Below the pieces are notes generated by a model. It was not told where the DNA came from. It was given only the letters and a program-made list of their open reading frames with translations, and did not search any database. A stretch of DNA of 64,000 bases from Calliopum simillimum (taxonomy: Eukaryota > Arthropoda > Insecta > Diptera > Lauxaniidae): positions 108,700,897 to 108,764,896 of the forward strand of contig OX638370.1 of NCBI GenBank assembly GCA_951812925.1, given 5' to 3'. A program made the position numbers and the translations under genes. Below, one piece after another: positions 48,101 through 59,780 of this stretch. Each line of letters starts with the position of its first letter. The stretch's first letter is position 1.

Positions 48101-51100
48101 AGGGATTAACTCAGGGGTTGTCGGCTCAGTTAACTTTCCACTAGTTACAGTAGTTGGCGGCTGCGTTACTGTTGTACTAGGGATTGTCACAGTGGTTGTC
48201 GGCTCTACAACTCTAATTCTACGCTGCGGTTCAATTTTTGTTGTTGGTTTTTCTGTGGTTGTTGTAGTTGTGGTGGTTGTGCTATTTTCAGGTGAAAGAT
48301 GATCGCAGAGATTCTCTGGACTCTCATTTTCTGTCAAAGATTCATATTCTTCATAAGGACCAGGTTGTGGAAAATAATAAGGATCATAAACATGTGCATT
48401 ATACGGGCCTGGATAAACTAACTCAGCTACTTTTGTACAATCACACTGCACAGTTTCCATGGGCTCACATTTCAATTTTTCTAGATCAAAGAATTGATTA
48501 TTGGAACACTTGAAACGACGCTGCAATAAGATCTTGTCGTCTGACTGTAGGGTACAAGTGTAGTAGAGCGAACAATCAGTTGGTGAACGGAAGGTGCCAT
48601 TTCGTAGACACGGCGGGAATTTTTGCTCACAATTCTCTGGTATATAGGTACCATCTTGAGCAATTTCTGTGATGGGACATGAATCGCCAGTTACACAACA
48701 CTTGTCTTTTTCAGAAAAGATCATATCCTTTGGACAGGTATACATTTTTGGAGGACAACCCTTTTCGCATTTATAATACTTTGTACAGTCCGAATAAATT
48801 GGATATCGTTCTGCAATTATGCAAAATGATAACACTCCAATAACATTAAGATGTATGTAATTTACTTACCTGTAGTCTGACAAAGTGTTTCCTCCGGGGC
48901 TGTAGGATATGAAGCACATGAACTACTGCTGGGGTCGAATACCTAATGTGATGAAAATTAGTATTTGAAGTAATTGTGCGGATAGTTGAATGTTAAACGA
49001 ACCTGTGAACATTTACCGAAAACTACGCAATCGGGCTTACAAACATAATAATACTGCGGTTGTTCAGGATGTGGTTTTACGCCAATAAAATGATTCTTAC
49101 AACGTTTTTGCTAAAGGTACATAACGGGTGTAATTCAAGCATTTTGAAATGTATAAAAAATTCTTTAACTTACATAGTCCACAAGGACTGCTGTGCCGTT
49201 ACCAGGAAAGGCACGCAACATCGCACGTCTTTTATCATAAAAAACGCCAGCTGGTGGACATGGATCGCACTAAAGTGAAACAAAAATTCATAGAATTATA
49301 AAGTGTTGAAGCTCTAGTTAAAGGCTCATTAAAAGCGTATTAAGTCTTATGAAGTTATAATGTCGCAATATCATAAAAGGAATATTGACCATTTATGTAT
49401 CTTAAAAACTCTAAAACTACATTTTGGAAAAAACTTGTTGTCCCAAGGTCATAATGACATCTTACAAGGAACATACTAATCCATTATATCCTGTTTTAAT
49501 GGGTCTTTTTGAGCCCTTTTTTAAAAACTGGGCCATAATGGGTTAAATTATTTTACAAATAAATTTTGCGGAAAATTTAACTAAGGCTCACCAAAGGCAT
49601 GAAATGTTTGTAACTTAAAAAAATTAGCAACAATTTTAATAAAAACGCAATACTTATGTATGAAACATTTATGTATTTTAAAAATGGGGCAAGTACTAAA
49701 CGGTCTTTTGAACGATATAATTTGAATGCCCTACACCCAGGGTACATTCACTTTTCCCTTCCATTTGTAACGCGGTATGGAAAAGTATGGAAAAGTTTAT
49801 ATATTCTTGATCAGCGTCACTTCCTTAGTCTATATAGCCATGTCCGTCTGTCTATCTGGATGTCTGTCCGTTGAAATCATTTTAATATTTTTTGGGAGCA
49901 AGATAATTCAATTACATTTAATACATTGCCTTTGTCGTCAAAGTTGGCTTGTCGTATTGAAAATGAGCAAAAACGGTCAACGAACACGCCTACCGCCCAT
50001 AAAAAAATATATCCAAAATGCAGTAATACGAGTATTTTTCACGACAATGCAATCAAAATACACATAAAGACTAGGGACGGTAAGCGCAAGCTCTGAGCAA
50101 AAACTAGACGAAATCGGACAAGAAGTTCTCAAGAACAGTTCCGACATTGATGATTTTTTTTTTTAAATTGTTATTATACCCTACACCCAGGGTATATTCA
50201 CTTTGCTCTACCGTTTGTAGCGCAGAGAAGGATGCGTGGCAGGTATAGAAAAGTATATATAATCTTGACCAGCGTCACCTCCTGAGTCGATAAGGCCATG
50301 TCCGTCTGTCTGCTGGCTGGCTGCCTGTGGAAATATTTTTTACGGAAAAACTAAGCAAGATAATTCGATGGTACAGTGGCTTTGCCGCAAAAGTTAGCTC
50401 AAGGATTGAAAATGAATAAAATCGGTTAACGGAGACGCCTATCGCCGATACAAAAAAAAAAAAAAATATTTAAAATGCAATAATAAGAGCATTATTTTTA
50501 GCAACAGAATCAAAATATACTAAAGACAGTAAGTACAAGCTCTGAGCAAAAACTAGGCGAATTCGAAGTAGACGGCATGGCACCTTCCGTGTAAGCAAAT
50601 GTTGCAAAATGTTATACTGAAAGCATTTTTTGAGAAACCCCAACCAAATTGCACTTAAACATTCAGATCAATAAATGCAAGTTCTGAGAAAAAACTAGGG
50701 GAACTCGAACAAGAGGGCTTGGCACTTTCCATATAAGGTAAATTTTCGAAATGCTGTATAGAAAGGTTATTTTGAGATAATCCAACCAAATTGCACTTAA
50801 GCATTTAGATCAATAAGTGCAAGCTCTTTGAAAAAACTAGGCAAACTCGGACAAGAGGGCATGGTATCTCCCATATAATGAAAATTTTCAAAATGCTGTA
50901 TAGAAAGAGTTTTTTGAGATAATCCAACTAAATTTCACTCAGACACTAAGAGCTATAAATGAAAGCCCTGACCAAAAACTGGGTGAACTCGGACAAGATG
51001 GCGTGACACCTCCCATATAAGCAAAATTTTCAAAATACTGCAGTGTAGGGTATTTAATGTTTGGCCAGGCCAAACGTAACACCCTTACTACTTTTTTTTA

Positions 51101-52056
51101 ATTTCATTTTTTAATTAAGTTAAGAGCTAGATCGAAATTATTTATATTGTTTAAACAACTTTGATACTTATGAAGATGAGAAAAAAAAAATAGGAAGAAA
51201 AAAAAAATACTCATACAAGTATTTTCCGAAACTGAATCCGAATCTCAGAATCGCTGTATCTTGTATGGTTTTTGAGACATTTGTTCATTTTATATATAAT
51301 CTCGTAGCTTAAAATAAGTATCGTACGTTTGTTGATCAATTATATCCTTTGGTAAAAATCCTTTTTCTCCAAAATAGTTTTTATAATTTTTCGAAATCAT
51401 CAACTTTAATTAAAAGTAGGTTTTTATGAAAAAATTGTTTTTTTCTAAATTACTTTAAAGTTAATATAGTCTAGCATAAAAGGTGCACAGAAAAAATTAT
51501 CCAAAAAATGCTGTTAAAACATATTTTTGAGTTGAGCGACCTCTAAATTATATTTTTATGAGCTAATATTTTCCGCAGTGTATTATTTTGCCAAAAAAGA
51601 ATATATATGCCATACCATATGTAGTCGCTTGCTTATTTTTACAAACAGTCAGTTCCTATATTTTTATTTAACCAATACACTAACCTGAAATGGATAATAT
51701 CCGATACCACCAGTATATACAGGACCAGCAGGATATCCGATAGCACCAGGAGGAGGTGGATACCCATGTACAGGTGGATGACCAAAATAACCGGGATTTC
51801 CATGATAACCAGTATAAACTGGTGGATAATACCTTGGATATCCTTGTGCATAACCACCATAACCTTGTGGTGGATAACCACCATATCCTTGTGGATAACC
51901 ATATCCTTGTGGTGGATAACCACCATAATGTGGATAGTAAGATGGTCTATAATAGTTGGCTGGAACTAAATAGCGCGATGTAACCGTATTCACTGCTAAC
52001 AGGAAACAAACGCACGCCATTAAAAATGACATCATATTCTTTTTATTGCTATGCAT
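42142..52056 (-). CDS. Secreted chitin-binding mucin, about 2,388 residues
   Basis: Seven phase-matched exons: 51685-52056, 49174-49269, 49003-49110, 48870-48942, 47092-48810, 42291-47015, 42142-42215. The start chosen is ATG at 52056, before a signal peptide (MMSFLMACVCFLLAVNTVTS). Residues ~28-124 are a Gly-Tyr-Pro repeat (YPPQGYGGYPPQGYGG). Three peritrophin-like cysteine modules follow: ~125-213 (YYYVCKPDCVVFGKC), ~224-261 (DCTKYYKCEKGCPP) and ~277-341 (DCSLYYTCTL). After ~390 come Thr runs, then 8-residue DSSSTSSD-type repeats. Exon 6 carries the long ESTTE-type pentad block with four conserved spacers. The C terminus has a short cysteine-bearing domain (PKNCGFKNV ... VFCPPDCSVDHEH) and ends GTNQTLGIRAH. 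It is likely part of peritrophic matrix, gut or cuticle lining. Function is inferred from architecture; no named orthologue is recognised. Confidence 0.88.
42840..46350 (-). repeat. Coding 15-bp minisatellite (ESTTE pentads)
   Basis: The plus strand shows tandem TCAGTTGTACTTTCC-type units. On the coding strand they read as Glu-Ser-Thr-Thr-(Glu/Asp/Gly/Asn) pentads. Runs are broken by spacers of about 50 residues near 43560-43700, 44570-44710, 45380-45550, and a diverged one near 42660-42840. All spacers contain DQR(G/V)VLSDEV. Thr/Ser density predicts heavy O-glycosylation, with alternating acidic residues. Confidence 0.9.
47400..47890 (-). repeat. Coding 24-bp repeat (DSSSTSSD octads)
   Basis: Plus-strand units TCAGAGCTTGTTGAACTTGAA, plus three bases, recur in tandem and encode Asp-Ser-Ser-(Ser/Thr)-(Thr)-Ser-(Ser/Pro)-Asp octads. 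Two copies are interrupted by a GDSRRI(R/G) variant, which marks an internal duplication of a larger block. Confidence 0.85.
49733..50130 (+). mobile_element. mini-me-like element, truncated
   Basis: Opens with CCCTACACCCAGGGTACATTC. It has TA-rich sequence, the core GATCAGCGTCACTTCC...GCCATGTCCGTCTGTC, and a single partial tandem unit before it stops near 50130. It lies in the mucin intron between exon 1 and exon 2. Confidence 0.7.
50174..51092 (+). mobile_element. mini-me-like element, full length
   Basis: Opens ATACCCTACACCCAGGGTAT. The core is GACCAGCGTCACCTCCTGAG...GGCCATGTCCGTCTGTCTGC. It then has about five tandem units with CAAGCTCTGAGCAAAAACTAG, GGCA(C/T)(C/T)TTCC/CCAT and TTTTTTGAGATAATCCAAC, and ends GTAGGGTATTTAATGTTTGG. 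No coding capacity. It is in the mucin gene's first intron. Confidence 0.78.
51093..51684. other. Remainder of the mucin first intron
   Basis: AT-rich intron sequence with A-runs. Nothing else is seen. Confidence 0.5.
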
Positions 52057-53476
52057 TTTTTTTAAGGATTTTGCAATTTTTTTCACTTTTCAAAAAATTT
52101 TGTTTAATTTTTTTATTTTTAATTTTAATTTTTGTTATTTTTATTTATTTTTCATTTAATATCTTTTTTTATTTTATTTTTAATTTTCAATTTACATATT
52201 TTTTATTGATTTTTCATTTAATTTATTTTTTTTTATTTTTATTTTTTTTTTAAATTTTTTAAAATTTTTTTATTTTTGTTTTTACATAGCTGCAAGGATG
52301 TCCCGACGTATTCGCACGCTTCTAACGCACATTTATGAGTAGTGTTTAAAAATTATTCCTCTAGATGGCGTCACAATTGTTAATTGTTGTTCACACTGTC
52401 AGCAATTGCGTTCGATTATTTTATTTCTGGTATTTGCCAAAGGTCTTAAATGCTTTTTATTCTTTGAGCATTTTTGCATTTCTAAAGTTTCTGCTACTTT
52501 TACGTAACTCTATAGCTCAAAAGTAGAAGTTCTTTTGTTTTTTGTTCGAAAAAAAAAGTCACAAAAGCGGGCGTGCTAAGAAGATTGTTGAAATTTAAGA
52601 ACAATTGGCACGCTGTCGAAGAAAGAAATAACAAAAATAAAAAAGTGGCCGAACGAACGCCATCTAAACTTGGTTTATCAGTAAAAAACCACGATTTTCC
52701 GTCAACAAAGTTTTTTTCCGTTAATTTTTTGGTCAGCGACAATGATGATAGGTATGTCATATGTCAAGTTCATGACAAAAAATTGCAGAAAAGAAATACA
52801 AAAATTTACTAGACTTGATTTTTGAATTTTCATTTTAATATAGGGTGAAATGCGGTAAATGGAACTTAATAAGCGGAATGCATACATAAGTTTATTTGCA
52901 CCCAAACATTTACTAGTTTCAGTAGTGGCCATAATCATCCACAAAAAAAAAAAAAATAAAAAATAAAATTCCAAAATGTATTATCACAAAAAAAAATGCA
53001 TCAGTTTTTTCGAAACTTGGGCTTTTTCTGAGTGTCAGCAAAACATCATCAATACTTAATTACCCCAAATAAATCTCTGTCCCTCGGCTTTTATTCATAA
53101 ATCTCTGCATACCGATTTGAGGTTTTTTTTTTTTGAATGGGAAGTGCCTCGCCCTCTTTTTAATCTATATACAATATAAATACGTGAATAGTTTTTTTGC
53201 CCCCGTTTTACGAACTTAAAATTTAACCTATTTTCGATATTTTTTTTTTTATGAAAGGTGCTGTGGTGTAGAATGCACAAAACCGAAAATTATCCTCATA
53301 AGTTGCCATTAAGGCATTTAAAAACAGGATCAAAGTTTCTCATATAATTACAACAACAACAGCACCCACAGTGTGGTTAAGAAAGTGAATGAGGCAGAGG
53401 AGTGAGAGAAATTTTGTTGTTGTTTTTCTCTTGCTTGCACGAAACCTGTTTCGTTGCACTTTGTCAACGTTCTGCA
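52057..53476. other. Upstream of the mucin gene, no gene seen
   Basis: 52070-52270 is a T-rich low-complexity tract (A-rich on the coding strand), next to the mucin start and probably 5' UTR or promoter-proximal. The rest holds small ORFs without recognisable domains and several poly-A/T runs. Confidence 0.45.
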
Positions 53477-54441
53477 CCGATATTTTGGATGTTTTTCGAT
53501 ACTTTTGGACTCTTATCGATATTTTGGATGTTTCTCGATACTTTTCGACTTTAACCGATATTTTGAATGTTTCTCGATACTTTTGAACTTAACCGATATT
53601 TTGGATGTTTTTCGATACTTTTGAGCTCTTTTCGATATTTTGGATGTTTTTCGATACTTTTGGACTCTTATCGATATTTTGGATATTTCTCGATACTTTT
53701 GGACTCTAACCGATATTTTGGATGTTTCTCGATACTTTAGAACTTTAACCGATGTTTTGGATGTTTTTCGATACTTTTGAGCTCTTTTCAATATTTTGGA
53801 TGTTTTTCGATACTTTTGGACTGTTATCGATATTTTGGATGTTTCTCGATACTTTTGGACTTTAACCGATATTTTGGATGTTTTTCGATACTTTTGAGCT
53901 CTTTTCGATATTTTGGATGTTTCTCGATACTTTTGAACTTTAACCGATATTTTGGATGTTTCTCGATACTTTTGAACTTTAACCGATATTTTGGATGTTT
54001 TTCGATACTTTTGGACTCTTATCGATATTTTGGATATTTCTCGATACTTTTGGACTCTAACCGATATTTGGATGTTTCTCGATACTTTTGAACTTTAACC
54101 GATGTTTTGATATTTTTCGATACTTTTGAGCTCTTTTCAATATTTTGGATGTTTTTCGATACTTTTGGACTGTTATCGATATTTTGGATGTTTCTCGATA
54201 CTTTTGGACTTTAACCGATATTTTGGATGTTTTTCGATACTTTTGAGCTCTTTTCGATATTTTGGATGTTTCTCGATACTTTTGAACTTTAACCGATATT
54301 TTGGATGTTTTTCGATACTTTTGAGCTCTTTTCGATATTTTGGATGTTTTTCGATACTTTTAGACTTTTGGCGACATTATAGATGTTTTTCGATACTTTT
54401 GGACTCTTACCAATACTTGGGATGTTTTTCGATATTTTTCG
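53477..54441. repeat. 39-bp minisatellite with higher-order repeat
   Basis: About 25 tandem copies of a 39-base unit (consensus core GATATTTTGGATGTTTCTCG, then ATACTTTTGA and a variable 9-base segment). Because 39 is divisible by 3, long ORFs appear on both strands. The order of unit variants repeats: the block starting at 53777 recurs at 54126, 349 bases on, with nearly identical sequence. A stray half unit (TTTTTCGATACTTTTCGATT) occurs at 55841. Confidence 0.9.
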
Positions 54442-57124
54442 GCACAAGTATTACACCAATTTTTATGTTATTCGGTTTGGAGATATACTGAGCCTGCTGC
54501 ATCCAAAAAAGGTTACTACGATTAATGAATACTCAATGTTCTGGCTTTCTTTTTTACCAAACGGTACTCGGAAAAAGTGTACTTTAACGTGTACGTCAAC
54601 TTTTTCGTTTTCACTTGGTTGAAAAAGCAATTTTGTTAGTTTATCTTGGTTTGGTTTATCATATAAAGGCTTTTTCGAATTGTATGAGTTGGTTTCAAAT
54701 AAAGCACAAAGTTCACCAAGCAAATCACAGTAAGGCAAATTTCTACTAGTCATTGAATCCTTAAATGAGAATAATTCCAAAACGGAAATTATGAAAAAGC
54801 TCATGTATGTATAAAACTAAACAAAAACATTGTTTCACTGTAATAATTTACTGATTCCCGAAAACTAAAATAATAAGTCAAGTGAAAAAAGTGCGAATGG
54901 TTTTGATCTTTGTTTGTTCACCAAACCAACTGTCAGAAAATATCCCAACCGAGGCAGTGGAATGAAGCACTGGTTTGGTTTGGTTAACTAAGGTAGTGAA
55001 ATTGAATTGTAAAATCATAATTTACATAGACAAACGAACATGACCATAATGACCTTTAAACAAAATTTTATGGTAAAACAGTGAACGATGTGCACTAGAA
55101 ACATTTATCCCGGAACAATGATTGTGAAAATAAAATTTAGCAATTTGCAATATTGCTTCATGCAATAAATATCTAAACTTAACTCAATTCGGATCTTAAA
55201 ATTGGCTATTGCTGGTAAAAGTGTTGCCAACTTGAAAGCAAATTTCGTGAAAAATACCCTATTTAGTATACAAAATTTAAATTTTAAATGTAATTTTTTT
55301 TTTCTGTTGTTTATTGACAAAATAGTCAAACATTTTTGTTTGTTATAAATTTCCATTAAGTAGCAATATGTGTCACATTTACCCCAACATACCGCATGTT
55401 CTTATTTCTTACCATTTAAGCCAAAACAAATTTATCTCAATTTTTTTCTTATTGCGAATATTTAGTACATGATTTTTATGCATTTTCAGACATCTATGTT
55501 TTTTTTTTTTTCGCTATTAATTTTTCATTTTCAGTTGTTGTGTGTATTATAAAGAGATAGCATTTTCGCATATTTGTCACATTCATCTTGAAACTCATGC
55601 TTTATATTTCGCTATAAATTGCGATATTTCCATATTGGGTCTTGTGCCACTCCGGAAATGCTACAGTTCGTATTTATATGAGTGATTGGTTTAAAATTTC
55701 TAGGAAAAATTATTCATTCATTCATTCGTTTATGAGCTGTTTAGAGCCAAAGTGGTCATATATTTATAAATATCTTTTCACTTCTTTTATGATATATTCT
55801 GACTTCATTTTTTTTTTTATGTAATTCAAAACATTCTATGTTTTTCGATACTTTTCGATTTCTGCAGAATTTTTGTTGTTTTTTTAGTCTTCTTTATTAA
55901 CTTTTACAATTTTGATGTTGAACATTTTCTTATTTAAATTCTTACGAATCTCAACAATCGATAGCTTGCAAATTTTAGGATTTTACCTTACAGCTAGGAT
56001 CTTGACAGTTATTTTGCCTCAAGAATGGAAATTTGTGAATGGAAATTTAAGCGACGGTTTAAGAATGCGTACTTTTATAGTATTCCACACAATACGGTGA
56101 TTATTGACTTCTTCAGAGCTAATTACGAAAAAAAAAAAAACCAATGTAAATGACCATTACAATCTTTGAACGAACATTTCCCAATCGATTTTATGTTAAC
56201 TAGAAATATTTTGCTAAGCAATTTGTCAAACATAATTTGCAACGACAAGGTTAATAAATTATATTAACGCACTGTAATTTCGTGACGGGAAATGTGAATA
56301 TATACATGAGAAAAATTTAAAATATTTGCTAGTAATTAAAATATCTAAAGATGCATGTACGCAATCAGAATGAAGATTAAAATAAAAATTCAAAGAAAAA
56401 AATAAAAGAAAAGTTTACAAAAGAAACGCATCGAAAGATATTTTAAAAATGTTTATTATTAAATTTATTATGAAAGTATTTAAAACTATTAAAGAACGAT
56501 TATAAAAACGTATGTAGATATATAAAGACTAAATTAAAATTATTCTTTTATTAAAGAACTACAAATATATATTTGGTCTGCGCTGAATTAAATTTTTTCC
56601 GATCTTTATTTTTTTTTTTTTGAACTATACGTATAAAAATTAAAATAAGATTTTATGTATGTTAGAAATAACGAGTATGGGGTTATTAAAGATAAAAGAT
56701 AAAATTCTTGTATGTACTTTGCCAAAAAAATATTCGATGAATCCCCTTTAAATATAAAACTGTATGGAGCAATTTAAAAAAACTGTCAAGATAAAAGTTT
56801 TGCCGGATTATAAGAAGTATCGCGGTAATCGGGGTCATTTGTTAATTATCAAATGTGCTGAATCGATGTTAATTTGAAAAATATAATTTTTTTTTTACTC
56901 AATGAAGAGGAAATCAAAGCTTTTTTTTTTCATAATTTGAGCTGTGTCCCTTAAATTATTGCGCAGACAAGATTAAAATGGAAAGAAATAAAAAAGATAA
57001 TATTTCATATCAGTGGCTGAGGAAAAAAAAATTTTTTCCTGGTTATTGAATCATTATCATTAGTGTCACGTCGTAATAATGTTAAGTTCATAATTCAAAT
57101 ATTTATATCTTATGCTCCTTCAAA
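54442..57124. other. Intergenic, no gene seen
   Basis: AT-rich with many homopolymer runs. ORFs up to about 113 codons on both strands have no recognisable domain. Nothing further is supported. Confidence 0.5.
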
Positions 57125-57126
57125 TA

Positions 57127-58380
57127 AGGAGTGAGATCGAAAAAATCTTAATACACGTTTTACCTAATAATTTTTTTTGGGTGTAAAATTTTAAAATTTC
57201 TTTGATCTAGTTATCTTTGAAAAATAAGTCAGTTATTATTTTTAACGACAAACATGTTGATTTGTTGTGGGTTTGATCAAAATGAGTGAAATTAAGTTAA
57301 AATTATTAAAAATTTTCAAAAAAATCCAAATTGGTCCTACAAAAAATTGGCCAAAGAATTGAAGGTCTGCCATCAAAATGTTTCCAATGTTATTAAACAG
57401 TTTCAGGAGAATTTGACCATCGACATGATATTGGGAATGCCAAGAAAATTGAAATCATATTGAAAAGATCTCCAAGCACACCTGCTAGAAAAGCTGCCCG
57501 GTTAGCCCAGTGCTCTGACTTTTTGGTGCGAAAAGTTAAAGGCAATGCCGGTTTGAAAACACACAAAGTCCAAAAAGTTCACGACAGGAATGCTGCAAAA
57601 AATTTAGATGCCTAAAGTATGGCTCGGAAATTAAAATCGAATTTTATACAAAAATATTCATGTTGTATAATGGACAACGAAACGTATGTACTGGCAAATT
57701 TTACGCAGCTTCCGGGTCGAAATTTTTATGTTACTGAAGCTCGAGGAAATGTCGAAAAACAATTTAGAATCCAAAAGCAGACAAAATTTCCTAAAAAATT
57801 CCTGGTATGGCAAGCTGTATGCAGTTGCGGCAAAAGAAGCAATCAATTTGTTGCAGTGGGCTCTATAAATACCGAAATATACATCAAAGAATGTTTGAAA
57901 AAAAGACTTCTTCCTTTCATAAGAGAGCACAATGTGTCCACGTATTTTTGGCATGATTTGGCATCATGTTACTACGGCAAGAAAGCTCTGGAGTGGTACC
58001 AAAGTAATAACATAGCTTTTGTACCAAGAGAGGCCAATCCTCCAAGTTGTCCGGAGCTAAGACCAGTGGAGAGGTATTGGGCTCTTGTGAAAAGAAACTT
58101 AAAGAGCACAAAAATGGTGTCCCAAAATATCGAAGATCTTAAAAGGAGATGGACAAACTGTTTCAAAAAAGGTGTCTGAATCGACTATCAAATCTCTAAT
58201 GGAAGGCTTACTAAAAAAAGGTCCACGAGTTCATAAATAGTGGTTAAAACTATAAAAGTTATATTTTTCTGTAATTTGTAAAATATTATCAATTAAATAA
58301 AAAAAAACTCAAAACTCTAAGATCAACCGTTTAAAATTATTGAATATTATATATGTTAAGATTTTTTCGATCTCACTCCT
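57127..58380 (+). mobile_element. Decayed DD37E Tc1/mariner element
   Basis: Inverted ends AGGAGTGAGATCGAAAAAAT and ATTTTTTCGATCTCACTCCT, 24-25 bases and essentially perfect, lie in a TA duplication (57125-57126, 58381-58382). The interior has an HTH-like stretch (SYKKLAKELKVCHQNVSNVI, ~57343) followed by frameshifts and a stop. A catalytic ORF then runs 57619-58179 with D in IMDNETYV, D in FWHDLASCYY and E in RPVERYW. The last D and E are 37 residues apart, as in the DD37E group (ITmD37E-type). After the ORF stop the natural C terminus continues in another frame (SLMEGLLKKGP). The copy is dead, but its ends are intact. Confidence 0.88.
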
Positions 58381-58407
58381 TAGGATCAGCTATATTAAGA
58401 TTATAAA

Positions 58408-59127
58408 TATAGGTGAATGTCACAAAATATCGTAATTTTAAATTTGAAAAATTGTTGAAATGGTCCAGTAACCGGTGGATTCCATCGTCTAGATCGTAAG
58501 TAGTCTGGAAAACCCCTGATATCTACACGACGAATCCCGTACTCAATACTCCAATATGGCGGTCAAAAATTCAACATGGTGGACTTTATTTAAAAATAAA
58601 CTAATGTGAACCAAATTTCGTGAACTCTTACTACCGGGCACAATAAACTAAGTTTGACAGACTCTTCATTATGCAATGATGATGGATCAAAAGAATTCCA
58701 ATTCTCACCAATATTTTGACCATGACGAAGAGGACTTCGACTTTTTTCCCGTACTTTTGTCATTTTGATTCGACCGCAGCAAGCACATGGGAACATTTGG
58801 AGAAAATTCCTCTGTTGGGCTTGGTTTCCGTGTTGATGGATTTGAAAAAAAAAACCCGGCGCGGAAGCCCTCCATGTCTAACGTGGCGGAATAACTGCGT
58901 TCATTTAGAATTACCTACGGAATATGAAAAATGCGTGTGACAATAGTGATAATGCCACCAGCGAGCATCGGAGGGTTAAAATTGGGCTTAATCCACGAAA
59001 AAAGCTTTTGCTCTTATGGAACTTAAATGTGAAACAATGTCATGGTGGGATGGTCCAAATTTTGCTACAATCGCACTTTACACCCGAGGGACAATTGTTT
59101 TTTGGCATTTTGTGACATTCACCTATA
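58408..59127. mobile_element. Non-autonomous TIR element (720 bp)
   Basis: Perfect 21-base inverted ends begin TATAGGTGAATGTCACAAAA at left and end TTTTGTGACATTCACCTATA at right. The outer TA or TATA may be target duplication. The interior is less AT-rich and has short ORFs with no recognised domain. It lies 27 bases from the DD37E element, and the superfamily is unassigned. Confidence 0.75.
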
Positions 59128-59780
59128 AAACTCTTTCTTGAGAAAGTATCCGAAAAAAGGTGGAAAGTCATGAATGCCATGCTATTAATAAAAAAATAGT
59201 TGTAATATTAATATTATTAATCATTAGTGAATTTACTTGAAAAATGCGTTCAACTTTGTGACCATAATTAAGACGAAATGAAAAATGTTAATGACCCTTA
59301 TATATAGTGTTCAATTCAAAACGATTATTTGATTATTTTTCTAAAAAAAGCAGTGATCACAGATGCGAACTGTATGAGCTTTTTTTTCCTTTGAGAATCA
59401 TTATATTATTATTAGAGCTGCCTTATATTGAAAGTGTACATTTTCACTACACTTTGTTTTTTTTTTTTTGCAATATTTTGCATGTTTCTGTTAGAATATA
59501 AATTACAGAAAATATTTGGAATTTATGCAAAAATAGTTTATTTATTTTTAATATTTAAAAAAAATTATACTTTTTTTATTATGAAATATCAAAAAAATCG
59601 ATTTACTCTTTATGTTCCAATTCTTTCAAATCTTGTCAATTTGGTGTTAGAATCTGGAAAAAATGTTAATTGTATATGTTTGAATATTAAGGTTTACTTA
59701 AAAATTAACATTTGTTAGTTTATAATGTGAATTTTGAATATTTAATCCGGATAAAAATTTATTTTTTCATAAATTACATA
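59128..59780. other. Intergenic, no gene seen
   Basis: Very AT-rich. A 96-codon ORF is composed of Phe/Ile/Lys/Tyr typical of AT bias. Nothing else is supported. Confidence 0.5.

Noticed and set aside
47076..48302. 408-codon plus-strand ORF, rich in Val/Ser/Glu/Leu
   Set aside because: It is the antisense of the 24-bp mucin repeats; the repeat unit has no stop in that frame. It has no domains and no start context.
52026..52253. 75-codon Phe/Ile/Leu ORF
   Set aside because: Translation of a T-rich low-complexity tract beside the mucin start.
53477..54441. CRISPR-like array of regularly spaced repeats
   Set aside because: Units are contiguous and diverged in tandem with no unique spacers, and the genome is eukaryotic.
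53777..54491. ORFs of 104-121 codons with RYFGCFSILLDFN repeats
   Set aside because: Products of a 39-bp (3 x 13) minisatellite with high noise between copies; no gene context.
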